DNA from: DASZCR01 sp035942915
Lineage (GTDB): Bacteria; Acidobacteriota; Blastocatellia; Pyrinomonadales; Pyrinomonadaceae
Direction: 5' to 3'
Length of the DNA: 36,566 bases
NCBI GenBank assembly: GCA_035942915.1
Contig: DASZCR010000329.1
Span: forward strand, 1-36,566
Shown: positions 1 through 6,861 of the stretch, piece by piece
Numbering within the stretch: the stretch's first letter is position 1
Layout: each line of letters starts with the position of its first letter
Position numbers and translations under genes: made by a program
Notes under the pieces: model-generated
Told to the model about the DNA's origin: nothing
The model's input: only the letters and a program-made list of their open reading frames with translations
Database searches by the model: none

Positions 1-171
1 ACGGAGACGCTCAAGCGCAACGACTACAACGTCGCACGCGCGGCCGTCGCGCTCGGCCTCGGTTCGCGTCAGACGCTCTACAAGAAACTCAAACGCCTGA
101 CCATCAACGTCGGCGACTTCCTACAAGACGACCAGCAGCCCGGCCTTCAACTACGCGCCGACGGAGTGTGA
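1..171 (+). CDS. C-terminus of a sigma-54-type response regulator (Fis-like HTH), partial
   Basis: Only the last 56 codons lie in the window, and the frame is open to the left edge. The peptide reads as a Fis-type (HTH_8) DNA-binding domain. An N-[VI]-x-x-A-A-x-x-L-G core (NVARAAVALG) is followed by a recognition helix ending in LYKKLKRL, the standard end of NtrC/PilR-class enhancer-binding proteins. The receiver and AAA+ domains that would confirm this class are outside the window. The stop codon overlaps the GTG of the next gene by 4 bp, which suggests translational coupling. A sigma-54-like promoter with three candidate upstream sites lies about 800 bp downstream, so it may regulate the pilus locus; that link is inference. 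Confidence 0.8.
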   Translation, partial: TETLKRNDYNVARAAVALGLGSRQTLYKKLKRLTINVGDFLQDDQQPGLQLRADGV

Positions 172-680
172 AAGTCTTCAGTGCTATGCTGATTCTCTAC
201 CTCTTCTATTTCGCGTCGGCAATGTTGATTCATGAGTTGGGACATCTGGTCGCGGCTCGTGCGTGCCGCGTTCCGGCTCATGAGTTGGGGCTTGGTTGGG
301 GACGCAAGGTGTGGAGCTTCCATGCAGGTGGCGTTGAATACAAGCTGCACGCGCTGCCAATCGGCGCTTACGTGCGGATGGACATGGAGGCGTTGCAGCG
401 CAGACCTCTGTCGCAGCAGGTGTTGGTGCTGCTCGCGGGAGTCATCGTCAACCTCGTCGCGGCAGCACTCGCGCCGGATAGTTGGTTCGGAACGATGAAT
501 CTGCTGCTGGCGGCGACGAACCTGTTGCCGCTCTATCAACAGGACGGTTGGAAGTGCGGCATGATTATGCTGCGCGCGTTGATGAGGCGTCGGAGTTCTT
601 TCGTCGAGTGGACGTTTACGGTCGCGGGCGGTGTCATCAGTCTCACCGTCTTCGTCGCACAGGCGCTCCGACGCATCTGA
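168..680 (+). CDS. Small M50 (site-2-protease-like) membrane metallopeptidase
   Basis: This is a 170-residue integral membrane protein starting at a GTG that overlaps the upstream stop (GTGA). The zinc-binding motif HELGH is at residues 22-26, inside the first hydrophobic segment. The second M50 motif, N-x-x-P-x(4)-DG, is present as NLLPLYQQDG at about residues 118-127 within a later hydrophobic stretch. It lacks a PDZ domain and is near the minimal core size of the family. Family members cut membrane proteins within the bilayer, often to control transcription. The start overlap with a sigma-54-type regulator suggests a shared regulatory role, but no substrate can be named from sequence. Confidence 0.75.
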   Translation: MKVFSAMLILYLFYFASAMLIHELGHLVAARACRVPAHELGLGWGRKVWSFHAGGVEYKLHALPIGAYVRMDMEALQRRPLSQQVLVLLAGVIVNLVAAALAPDSWFGTMNLLLAATNLLPLYQQDGWKCGMIMLRALMRRRSSFVEWTFTVAGGVISLTVFVAQALRRI

Positions 681-773
681 CTTTTTACAACTCGATTTCA
701 GCAAGCATGACGGGCGGTCATGCGTTTGAGGTTACTGACCTTGAACGCGTGGCCGCCTCGCTTCATTTGTGCC

Positions 774-791
774 TGTCAACGCGCGTCGCCG
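774..791 (+). promoter_or_regulatory. Copy 1 of the 18-bp TGTC-N10-GACA-like motif (degenerate)
   Basis: TGTCAACGCGCGTCGCCG matches the other two copies at 15 of 18 positions. It is about 220 bp upstream of the -24 element at 1004, within the usual range for enhancer sites of sigma-54 activators. The assignment as a binding site is inference. Confidence 0.4.
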
Positions 792-816
792 GGCGGTTAA
801 AGGCAACGCCGGACGG

Positions 817-834
817 TGTCAACGCGCGGCGACA
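817..834 (+). promoter_or_regulatory. Copy 2 of the 18-bp motif, candidate activator site
   Basis: TGTCAACGCGCGGCGACA has dyad ends TGTC/GACA separated by 10 bp. It is the exact reverse complement of the copy at 911-928 and lies about 180 bp upstream of the -24 element. The half-site TGTC resembles that reported for PilR in Pseudomonas; functional identity is inference. Confidence 0.5.
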
Positions 835-910
835 AGAGGCTAAGTCGTTGCGCGTTCGTCCTTTGCATGTAGAGCGCGAGGTGGCCTGTTGCGTGTGCGT
901 GTGCGCTGTC

Positions 911-928
911 TGTCGCCGCGCGTTGACA
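911..928 (-). promoter_or_regulatory. Copy 3 of the 18-bp motif, inverted
   Basis: TGTCGCCGCGCGTTGACA on the plus strand is a perfect reverse complement of the 817-834 copy. It lies about 85 bp upstream of the -24 element. Perfect 18-bp inverted identity across 94 bp of gene-free DNA argues for a conserved protein site or a long-range stem. Confidence 0.5.
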
Positions 929-1002
929 GGGCGGACGGGCGAGTTTGTCGGTTGCGCGTTGCGGGGCGCGTCTTTGTTGGGTTTGACCGAGAGCGCAGGC
1001 TG

Positions 1003-1018
1003 TGGCACGCGCCTTGTC
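1003..1018 (+). promoter_or_regulatory. Near-consensus sigma-54 (-24/-12) promoter for the pilus locus
   Basis: TGGCACGCGCCTTGTC matches the consensus TGGCACG-N4-TTGC except that the final C of the -12 box is T. The GG (1004-1005) and G (1016) have the required 12-bp register. Initiation would be near 1029, upstream of the small membrane protein and the Flp pilin. The -12 mismatch falls in a strongly conserved base, so this is probable rather than certain. Confidence 0.45.
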
Positions 1019-1111
1019 ATAGAGGCAGCGTGTCCAAGAGAAGCGACTCCGAGACGAGCGAGTGGCATCGGTCGAGGAGGGTCGCCGGAAAATGAATCGA
1101 GGAAAGGGAAG

Positions 1112-1399
1112 ATGAAAAGGGTCATGACTAGAACGCTCATTGCACTCGTCGGTGTTGTGCTGGTGTTGCCCTTCGTCGCCGTCGCGCTGCTCGTGGGGGC
1201 GCGAGCACTGGCGTCGGCTGAGAGCACGGAGCACAACCTGATGCTGGTTGCGCTGGCGTTCGTCGCGGCACTCTTCGGCGGCGTGAGGAATCTCGTCCGA
1301 CCGGCGGAGATAGAGCACGGACACCGTTCGTCGCTTCACATCGCTCCAAAAGTCGCGCACAGAAGGCGTCACGCATTCCTCGGCACACATGGTCTTTAA
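1112..1399 (+). CDS. Small two-helix membrane protein, unknown function
   Basis: This is a 95-residue protein starting at the ATG at 1112, which follows a purine-rich ribosome site (GAGGAAAGGGAAG). Two hydrophobic segments, about residues 8-31 and 42-60, are followed by a basic, His/Arg-rich tail. I do not recognise a family. It sits between the candidate sigma-54 promoter and the pilin gene, so it would be co-transcribed with the pilus genes. The same frame is open further upstream to 482, but that part lacks a plausible start and overlaps the M50 gene, so the short start was preferred. It may still be a chance frame. Confidence 0.4.
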   Translation: MKRVMTRTLIALVGVVLVLPFVAVALLVGARALASAESTEHNLMLVALAFVAALFGGVRNLVRPAEIEHGHRSSLHIAPKVAHRRRHAFLGTHGL

Positions 1400-1506
1400 A
1401 CGTCCACGAGCGTCCGGCCGAGGTGCGCGCACGAAGATTCGCGCCGCCGCCGCACGGGGCTCTCACCTCTGACTCTCAAACCAAAACCTAAAAGGAGCAA
1501 ACACCC

Positions 1507-1680
1507 ATGTTGAAGAGATTCTTCCGCGATGAGACCGGTCTGGAACTTTCCGAGTACGCAGTGGCCGCCGCGCTTGTGGCGATTACCGTAGTCGGCGCTT
1601 TTGAACTGCTCGGCGGCGCGATTGACGGCAAGATTCGCGAACTGACCGGCTACATCGAAGAGGGCAGCGGCGCTCAGTAA
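1507..1680 (+). CDS. flp: Flp-type (type IVc) pilin precursor
   Basis: This 57-residue protein is the major structural subunit of the Tad/Flp pilus. A short basic leader ends in D-E-T-G11. The mature part begins LELSEYAVAAALVAITVVGA and carries the family's hallmark Glu at +5 and Tyr at +6 (E16, Y17) inside a hydrophobic helix. Cleavage after Gly11 by the prepilin peptidase encoded just downstream (1863) is expected. A strong AAAAGGAG ribosome site precedes the ATG by about 9 bp. Length and position as first core gene of the cluster fit Flp. A structured 3' region (1703-1760) separates it from the peptidase gene and could allow pilin to be made in excess. Confidence 0.9.
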   Translation: MLKRFFRDETGLELSEYAVAAALVAITVVGAFELLGGAIDGKIRELTGYIEEGSGAQ

Positions 1681-1702
1681 GAGAGACACGCCGACGAAGA
1701 CG

Positions 1703-1760
1703 GGTCGGCGCGAACGCGCCACGCTTCCCCCAGAAGAAGCTGCACGCGAACGCGCCGACC
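1703..1760 (+). terminator. Stem-loop downstream of the pilin gene (attenuator or stability element)
   Basis: GGTCGGCGCG (1703-1712) pairs perfectly with CGCGCCGACC (1751-1760), and a GCTTC/GAAGC pairing lies inside the loop. No T-run follows, so this is not a classical intrinsic terminator. It may stabilise the pilin message or reduce read-through to the assembly genes. Confidence 0.4.
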
Positions 1761-1862
1761 ACTTCAAACACCCCTCGTGCTTCGCCATCGTTCAAACACA
1801 CACCCGCAAACACGTTTCGATTAGACACTTCTTTTAAAAATCCTACGGAAGAGACGATTCCG

Positions 1863-2390
1863 ATGCCAGCCCAGTTCATCATCACCGTCGGAGCATTGCT
1901 CATCCCGCTCGCCGTCATCATCACTTATTACGACGTGCGCTACCGACGCATCCCCAATGCCTTCGTGCTGGCGACGCTCGTGAGCGGCCTCTTTATCAAC
2001 AGCGTGGCCGGTGGCCTATCGGGCTTGGGTGCGAGCCTCGCCGGGTGTGCGTTGGCCTTCGGCCTGATGCTCGTGCTGCACGTCTTCGGCGCGATGGGCG
2101 CGGGCGACGTGAAGTTGTTTGCGGCGGTCGGCTCGGTCGTCGGGCTGCCGCTCGTCCTGCCGACCTTCCTCGTCGTGCTCATCACGGGCGGCGCGTTGGC
2201 CGTGCTGACGATACTGCGCGCGGGCACAGTCATCACGACGATGCATCGCGTCCTGCAAATCTTCGTCGGCCTGCTGCCCGGCTGGCAGATGCCGCGTTTC
2301 GGCGTCCCGGCAGACCGGCGGCAGACGATTCCTTACGGCGTCGCCATCACGCTCGGCAGCATCATCTCGATGTGCGTCTTCCGCGCCTGA
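1863..2390 (+). CDS. cpaA: Prepilin peptidase (A24 family), TadV/CpaA
   Basis: A 175-residue polytopic membrane aspartyl protease that removes the leader from the Flp pilin and probably from the TadE/TadG-like proteins. Both catalytic aspartates are visible: D24 in the YYDVRYRRIPN motif, and D82 in the GAGDVK motif (GxGD at 79-82). Hydrophobic segments alternate along the whole length. It lacks the N-terminal methylase domain of PilD-type enzymes, as is usual for TadV/CpaA. It starts at an ATG about 180 bp after the pilin and is followed within 50 bp by cpaB. Confidence 0.92.
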   Translation: MPAQFIITVGALLIPLAVIITYYDVRYRRIPNAFVLATLVSGLFINSVAGGLSGLGASLAGCALAFGLMLVLHVFGAMGAGDVKLFAAVGSVVGLPLVLPTFLVVLITGGALAVLTILRAGTVITTMHRVLQIFVGLLPGWQMPRFGVPADRRQTIPYGVAITLGSIISMCVFRA

Positions 2391-2438
2391 AGTGGCCGAC
2401 GGCGCGAAACATCTTTTGCATCTCTGAACACGGAGAAC

Positions 2439-3392
2439 ATGAAAGCCATGCGGAACAAACGTCTTGTCGTCGTGCTCGTGGGAGCGGCGCTGTTCGGGTT
2501 GGTGGCCGCCGTCTCGGTGAGCCGCTATCTGTCGAACGCGCAGGCCTTTTCCAACAACATGAAGCCGGTCGTCGTCGCCAAGGTCGACATTCCGCTCGGC
2601 ACGACCATCGTCGCCGAACAACTCTCGACGGCGCGCTTCCCCTCGAACGCCACGCCCGAAGGCGTCTTCGAGTCGGCCGAAAAGCTGGTCGGCCGCGTCG
2701 CCGTCGTCAACATCGCCGCGCGCGAGCCGCTCACGGATTTCAAACTCGCGCCCGAAGGCTCGTCCGGCGGTCTGTCGGCCGTCATCCCCGAAGGCTTCCG
2801 CGCGATGACGGTCAAGGTTGACGACGTGGTCGGCGTCTCCGGCTTCCTGATGCCGGGCGCGATGGTTGACGTGCTGACGGTCATCGACCAGCCGGACTCG
2901 TCCGGCGCGCGGCGCGAACCCGTCTCGAAGATTGTCTTGCAGAACGTCAAGGTGTTAGCCAACGGGCAGAACATCGACAAGCCGAAGAACGACCGCGAGG
3001 CCGAGTCCGTCCGCGCCGTGACCTTGCAGGTCACTCCCGAACAGGCCGAGAAACTGGCGCTCGCTTCGACCGAAGGAAAGCTGCGCCTCGTGATGCGCAA
3101 CGTGATTGACCAGGGCGACGAGCAGACGACGGGCGCAGACAAGAAGAGCCTGTTGACGGGCGAGCGTGCAACGCCTGTGGTCGAACCGGGCGCGCTCAAG
3201 AGCGAGCAGCCGCAAAGGATGCCGCCTGCGCCCGCGCCCGTCATGCACCGTCAACGCGCGCCTCGCGTCGAGCGTCGCGCCGAGCCTGCGACGCAAGTGC
3301 CGCAGCCTGCGCCGCCCGCTCAGCCCGCGCCGCCGCGCCAGTCCGTCGAAGTCATACAGGGCGCGAAGCGCAGCACCGTCGAATTTCCGTAA
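2439..3392 (+). CDS. cpaB: Flp pilus assembly protein CpaB/RcpC
   Basis: A 317-residue periplasmic protein anchored by an N-terminal hydrophobic segment (about residues 8-28). An SAF-like domain follows (VVVAKVDIPLGTTIVAEQL), then the RcpC/CpaB core with IPEGFRAMTVKVDDVVGVSG, FLMPGAMVDVL and VTLQVTPEQAEKLALASTEG motifs, all characteristic of the family. The last 80 residues are Pro/Gln/Arg-rich and probably disordered. The protein is thought to stabilise or gate the outer-membrane secretin encoded immediately downstream. A second ATG at 2448 is possible. GGAG lies only 3 bp before the chosen ATG, so the start could be one or the other. Confidence 0.9.
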   Translation: MKAMRNKRLVVVLVGAALFGLVAAVSVSRYLSNAQAFSNNMKPVVVAKVDIPLGTTIVAEQLSTARFPSNATPEGVFESAEKLVGRVAVVNIAAREPLTDFKLAPEGSSGGLSAVIPEGFRAMTVKVDDVVGVSGFLMPGAMVDVLTVIDQPDSSGARREPVSKIVLQNVKVLANGQNIDKPKNDREAESVRAVTLQVTPEQAEKLALASTEGKLRLVMRNVIDQGDEQTTGADKKSLLTGERATPVVEPGALKSEQPQRMPPAPAPVMHRQRAPRVERRAEPATQVPQPAPPAQPAPPRQSVEVIQGAKRSTVEFP

Positions 3393-3428
3393 CCCTTCAT
3401 CGTCCTAAAGCCAAAGGAGTCTACAGCC

Positions 3429-5066
3429 ATGCAGAACCGTTCCCTTGTCGCACGTCTCGCGGCGCTCGCCGGTAGCGCGGCGCTCGTCTGCGCCGCCGCC
3501 TCCGCCACGCCCGCCCGCGCGCAGGAGCAGCCGTCGCAGACTTCCGTGCGCGCCTCCTTCGCCACAGGGACGAAGGAGTCGACGCAGATTAACGTCCTCG
3601 TCGGACAGTCGCGCGTTATCAACTTCGACCGTCCCATCGGGCGCTTCTCGGTGTCGAACCCGGAGGTCGCCGAAGCCGTGCTCGTCGCGCCTGACCAGGT
3701 GCTCGTCAACGGCAAGGCGTTCGGTCAGATTAATCTCATCGCGTGGGAGCAGAAGGGCGGAGAGTTCGTTGTCTTCGATGTCTTCGTCCGCGCCAACCTC
3801 TCGCTCATCGACTCGCAGATTCGCGCGCTCTTTCCGAAAGAAGACATCCGCCTCAGTCAGGCCAACGGCTCGGTCGTGATGTCGGGCAGCGTCGCCAATC
3901 CGAAGACGGCGACGCAGGCCGAATCGGTCGTGCAGGCCGCAGGCTTCAAGACCGTCAACATGCTTCAGACGCCGGTCACAGCGATGGCGCAGGTGCAGCT
4001 ACAGGTGCGCGTCGCAGAGGTCAGCCGCAGCCGTCTGCGCGAGTTGGGCGGAAGCTTCGCTTATCAGGCGAGTCCCGGCGTCGGCGGCACGGTCGGCGCG
4101 GGCGGCGGGCCGTTCTCTGTGACGAAGATTGACGAGGGCAACATCTTCGGCGCGACGATTGGCAGCGCGCTCAACCTGTTCGTGATGGGCGGCAACACCT
4201 ACAACTGGGTTCACGCGCTGAGGACGCAGGGCGCTCTGCGCTCGCTCGCCGAGCCGAACCTGATTGCGATGGACGGGCAGGAAGCGAGCTTCCTCGCGGG
4301 CGGCGAATACCCTGTGCCGGTCGCGCAGAGCGGCAGCGACCGCACGAGCGTCACCATCGTCTTCAAGGAGTACGGCGTGCGCCTCAAGTTCAAGCCGACC
4401 ATCCTCGACGAAGACCACATCCGTCTCGAACTCGAACCCGAAGTTTCGACCATTGACTTCGCCAACGGCGTCAAGTTCGAGGGCTTCCTGATTCCGGCCT
4501 TGAAGACGCGCCGCGCCAAGACGGGCGTCGAACTGCGCGACGGGCAGTCGTTTGCGCTCGCCGGTCTGCTCGACAACAACGAGATTCGCTCGCTCTCGAA
4601 GATTCCCGTCCTCGGCGACATCCCCATCCTCGGCACGCTCTTTAGCTCGAAGTCGTTTCAGAAGAGCGAGACGGAGTTGATGTTCATCGTCACGGCGCAA
4701 CTGGTCAAGCCGTCGAACCGCGACGACCTGCCGCAGTGGCGCGGCATCGACGGTCTCAAAAACGGCTCGCCGCTCGGCGTCGAACCGAAGGGCGAAGGCA
4801 TCACCGGCGAGCACGGCTTCTCGACCGGCGGCACCACCTCCGCCGCGCCCGCGCAGCCGAAAGAGACGACCAAAGATGCGGACGTGAAAACGGACGCGAA
4901 GGCCGATGCGAAGGTTGATGCAAAGACCGACGCGAAGACCGAAGCGAAGACTGAGGTGAAGACCGAAGCGAAGACTGAAGTGAAGGCGGGCGAGACTAAG
5001 GCGGCAACGACGACTGAGGCGACGAAGGAGGTCAGTCAGGTTGCTCCCGTTCCGCCGTCGAACTAA
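3429..5066 (+). CDS. cpaC: Tad pilus secretin CpaC/RcpA with a charged Lys/Asp/Glu tail
   Basis: A 545-residue outer-membrane secretin through which the pilus exits. A signal peptide (cleavage near ARA31-QE) is followed by the pilus-type N-domain (NFDRPIGRFSVSNPEVAEAV) and a BON-like domain (about 130-175). The secretin beta-domain follows (LAEPNLIAMDGQEASFLAGGEYP ... IPVLGDIPILGTLF ... ELMFIVTAQLVKP). The core ends near residue 430. The C-terminus then carries a disordered tail with eight consecutive tetrapeptide units of the form K-[TAV]-[DE]-[AV] encoded at 4887-4982, which is unusual for the family. AAGGAG lies 10 bp before the ATG. Confidence 0.93.
   Translation: MQNRSLVARLAALAGSAALVCAAASATPARAQEQPSQTSVRASFATGTKESTQINVLVGQSRVINFDRPIGRFSVSNPEVAEAVLVAPDQVLVNGKAFGQINLIAWEQKGGEFVVFDVFVRANLSLIDSQIRALFPKEDIRLSQANGSVVMSGSVANPKTATQAESVVQAAGFKTVNMLQTPVTAMAQVQLQVRVAEVSRSRLRELGGSFAYQASPGVGGTVGAGGGPFSVTKIDEGNIFGATIGSALNLFVMGGNTYNWVHALRTQGALRSLAEPNLIAMDGQEASFLAGGEYPVPVAQSGSDRTSVTIVFKEYGVRLKFKPTILDEDHIRLELEPEVSTIDFANGVKFEGFLIPALKTRRAKTGVELRDGQSFALAGLLDNNEIRSLSKIPVLGDIPILGTLFSSKSFQKSETELMFIVTAQLVKPSNRDDLPQWRGIDGLKNGSPLGVEPKGEGITGEHGFSTGGTTSAAPAQPKETTKDADVKTDAKADAKVDAKTDAKTEAKTEVKTEAKTEVKAGETKAATTTEATKEVSQVAPVPPSN
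4887..4985 (+). repeat. 12-nt tandem repeat encoding K-x-[DE]-[AV] units in the secretin tail
   Basis: Eight consecutive 12-nt units encode KTDA, KADA, KVDA, KTDA, KTEA, KTEV, KTEA and KTEV, followed by another Lys codon. Adjacent units differ mainly at synonymous or conservative positions (gat/gac, gaa/gag, acc/act). That pattern suggests old slippage-driven expansion later smoothed by substitution. Confidence 0.8.
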
Positions 5067-5089
5067 CTCCCCGATGCGCGCGCACGCGC

Positions 5090-5163
5090 GAGAGGCTTGC
5101 GGAGTCGCAGCGCGTTCCCCCGGACGCACGCTCCGCAAGGCTCTCGTCGGCGCAAGAGCCGAC
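5090..5163 (+). terminator. Paired hairpins between secretin and TadG-like genes
   Basis: GAGAGGCTTGCGGAG (5090-5104) pairs with CTCCGCAAGGCTCTC (5131-5145) with one mismatch. A second hairpin, GTCGGC/GCCGAC (5146-5163), follows directly. There is no T-run, so this is likely an intercistronic structural or attenuation element rather than a full terminator. Confidence 0.4.
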
Positions 5164-5205
5164 AGAACCATCAGCGAGAGTGGCTTACGAGAGGAGGCAA
5201 GCGAG

Positions 5206-6333
5206 ATGAACCGCCGGATGATTCGCATCAAGGGTCGCAGAGAGAACGAACGAGGCTCCGTCCTCGCCGTCAGTGCTTTCGGGATGCTCAGCCTGCTCCT
5301 CGCCGTCGGGCTTGGCGTCGACATCAGCCACTTCTACGTCGTCAAGACCGAGTTGAAGAATGCGGCCGACGCGGCGGCGCTGGCCGGTGTCTCGGCGCTC
5401 AACTCTTCGCCGGGCGGCATTACCGAAGCGACGACGCGCGCCGTGCAGGTGATGAACAGCTACGAGTTCAACAACAAGGGCGTCACCATCAATCGCAACA
5501 ACGTGCAGTTCTCGGCGACGCTCGACGGCGCATACATGAGCGAGGCCGCCGCCGCCACGACCGCCGTCGCGCCGACCATCCGCTTCGTCAAAGTGACTGT
5601 GCCTCCGAAGGAGGTCAACGTCTTTTTCGCCACGCCCGTCCTCGGCGGCAAGCAGAACCTTTCGGCTGAGGCGACGGCCGGACTCTCCGTCCCGCTCAAC
5701 GTCGTCTTCAGCTTCATCCCCCTCGCCGTCACAGACAACAACCTGACGCCGGGACAGACCTACACGATTCGCGCCGCACCGCAGAATCAGGTCTCGCCCG
5801 GCAACTATCAGGTGCTCGCCGTCACCGGACGGGGGGCGAGCACGGCGCGCGACGGCATCGCGCGCGGCGTCTTCGACGCGGCGCGTGTCGGCGACGTTTA
5901 CGCCGTCGATACCGAGCCGGGCGTCAACTCCGGCCCGACGCGTCAGGGCATCAACACACGCTTCGACGAGTACGTCGCCGGGATGGAGCCGGCGCAGTAT
6001 CCGCCCGATACGAACGTGATGGAAAACATCACCTACGACCAGTACAAGAGCGGCGACCCGCAGTTTAAGCAAGCGCCGACGCATCCGGGTGTTGCCGGAC
6101 GCCGCGTCGTTATCATCCCCATCGTCGAACAGACACAGTTCAATCAGGGGCGCGACGAGGTGACGTTCAAGAAGTTCGGCGTCTTCTTCCTGCGCAGCAA
6201 GGTCAGTAACGGTAACGGCGGCGACATACAGGCCGAATACATCGGCAACCCGACCGTTATCGGCGCGGGCGGCTTCGACCCGACGGCAGGCCCCGGCGAC
6301 CCGCTCCTGACGATGCCGGTTCTCTACAGGTGA
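5206..6333 (+). CDS. TadG-like pilus assembly protein
   Basis: A 375-residue protein with a basic N-terminus, an ERGSVLAVSAFGMLSLLLAVG hydrophobic pseudopilin-like segment (about 17-38), then DISHFYVVKTELKNAADAAALAG. That order is the signature of the TadE/TadG 'von Willebrand-like Flp' group. The remainder looks like a secreted beta-rich domain with no recognised VWA MIDAS motif, so it is shorter than classical TadG. The ATG at 5206 was chosen because GAGGAGG lies 7-13 bp upstream. An in-frame extension to 5041 would overlap the secretin gene. It is probably processed by the CpaA peptidase and helps assemble the pilus in the cell envelope. Confidence 0.8.
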   Translation: MNRRMIRIKGRRENERGSVLAVSAFGMLSLLLAVGLGVDISHFYVVKTELKNAADAAALAGVSALNSSPGGITEATTRAVQVMNSYEFNNKGVTINRNNVQFSATLDGAYMSEAAAATTAVAPTIRFVKVTVPPKEVNVFFATPVLGGKQNLSAEATAGLSVPLNVVFSFIPLAVTDNNLTPGQTYTIRAAPQNQVSPGNYQVLAVTGRGASTARDGIARGVFDAARVGDVYAVDTEPGVNSGPTRQGINTRFDEYVAGMEPAQYPPDTNVMENITYDQYKSGDPQFKQAPTHPGVAGRRVVIIPIVEQTQFNQGRDEVTFKKFGVFFLRSKVSNGNGGDIQAEYIGNPTVIGAGGFDPTAGPGDPLLTMPVLYR

Positions 6334-6342
6334 GGTGAAGCA

Positions 6343-6828
6343 ATGTTCGTGTGGCTGCACATCAAGCGCCGTCTCAACGGCTTTGCCGCGTGCGAGCGCG
6401 GCACGCAACTCGCCGAGTTGGCTATCGTGATTCCGCTGCTCATCCTGATGCTCGGAGCGGTGGCCGAGTTCGGGCGCTTCTTCTACACCTACACGACGCT
6501 CTCGAAGGCGACGCGCGCCGGAGCGCGTTATCTCATCACGCGTCCGGTCGGCTCAGTCAGCGAAGATGACGCCAAGAAGCTGGTCGTCTGCGGCGACGTG
6601 TCGGTCGCCTCCTGCGGCGGAGCCAACGCGCTGCTCGACGGCTTGGAGACCACCAACGTTGACATCGAGCCGTCGGGCAATCCGGGCGTCCCTGACACCG
6701 TCAAGGTGCAGATTATCAACTATCGCTACCAGCCGCTCTTCGACCTCGGAAAGCTGACGGGCGTGAGCGCGCTCTCACTGTCCATCGACGTGAGTCCAAG
6801 CACGACGATGCGCTACCTCTTGACTTAA
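6343..6828 (+). CDS. tadE: TadE-like minor pseudopilin
   Basis: A 161-residue protein with a basic N-terminus, then RGTQLAELAIVIPLLILMLGAV and AEFGRFFYTYTTLSKATRAGARYL. This is the TadE motif: a small residue, Glu at about +5, and a hydrophobic helix followed by an amphipathic helix ending in RAGARY. It starts 9 bp after the TadG-like stop. TadE proteins are cleaved by the TadV/CpaA peptidase and are needed for Flp pilus assembly. Two Cys residues (in VVCGDVSVASCGG) could form a disulfide outside the membrane. Confidence 0.87.
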   Translation: MFVWLHIKRRLNGFAACERGTQLAELAIVIPLLILMLGAVAEFGRFFYTYTTLSKATRAGARYLITRPVGSVSEDDAKKLVVCGDVSVASCGGANALLDGLETTNVDIEPSGNPGVPDTVKVQIINYRYQPLFDLGKLTGVSALSLSIDVSPSTTMRYLLT

Positions 6829-6861
6829 ACGCGGCGTGCGAGAGACGGGAGTCTGTTAAAG

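Larger units (their letters stand above)
681..1111 (+). other. Regulatory gap between the M50 gene and the pilus locus
   Basis: About 430 bp hold no convincing gene on either strand. Long open frames exist but translate to Arg/Cys-rich, low-complexity protein typical of GC-rich non-coding DNA. The stretch holds three copies of an 18-bp motif and a near-consensus -24/-12 element, listed separately. Confidence 0.6.

Noticed and set aside
482..1399. A 305-residue open frame spanning the gap and the small membrane protein
   Set aside because: Its first half overlaps the M50 gene and translates to Arg/Cys-rich low-complexity protein. Only the last 95 residues, with a ribosome site, look like a protein.
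3999..5324. Minus-strand open frame of 441 residues opposite the secretin
   Set aside because: Arg/Leu/Asp-rich antisense translation of the Lys/Glu repeat and GC-rich codons. The opposite strand codes a clear CpaC.
5185..6408. Minus-strand open frame of 407 residues opposite the TadG-like gene
   Set aside because: No family resemblance and composition typical of antisense frames in GC-rich DNA.
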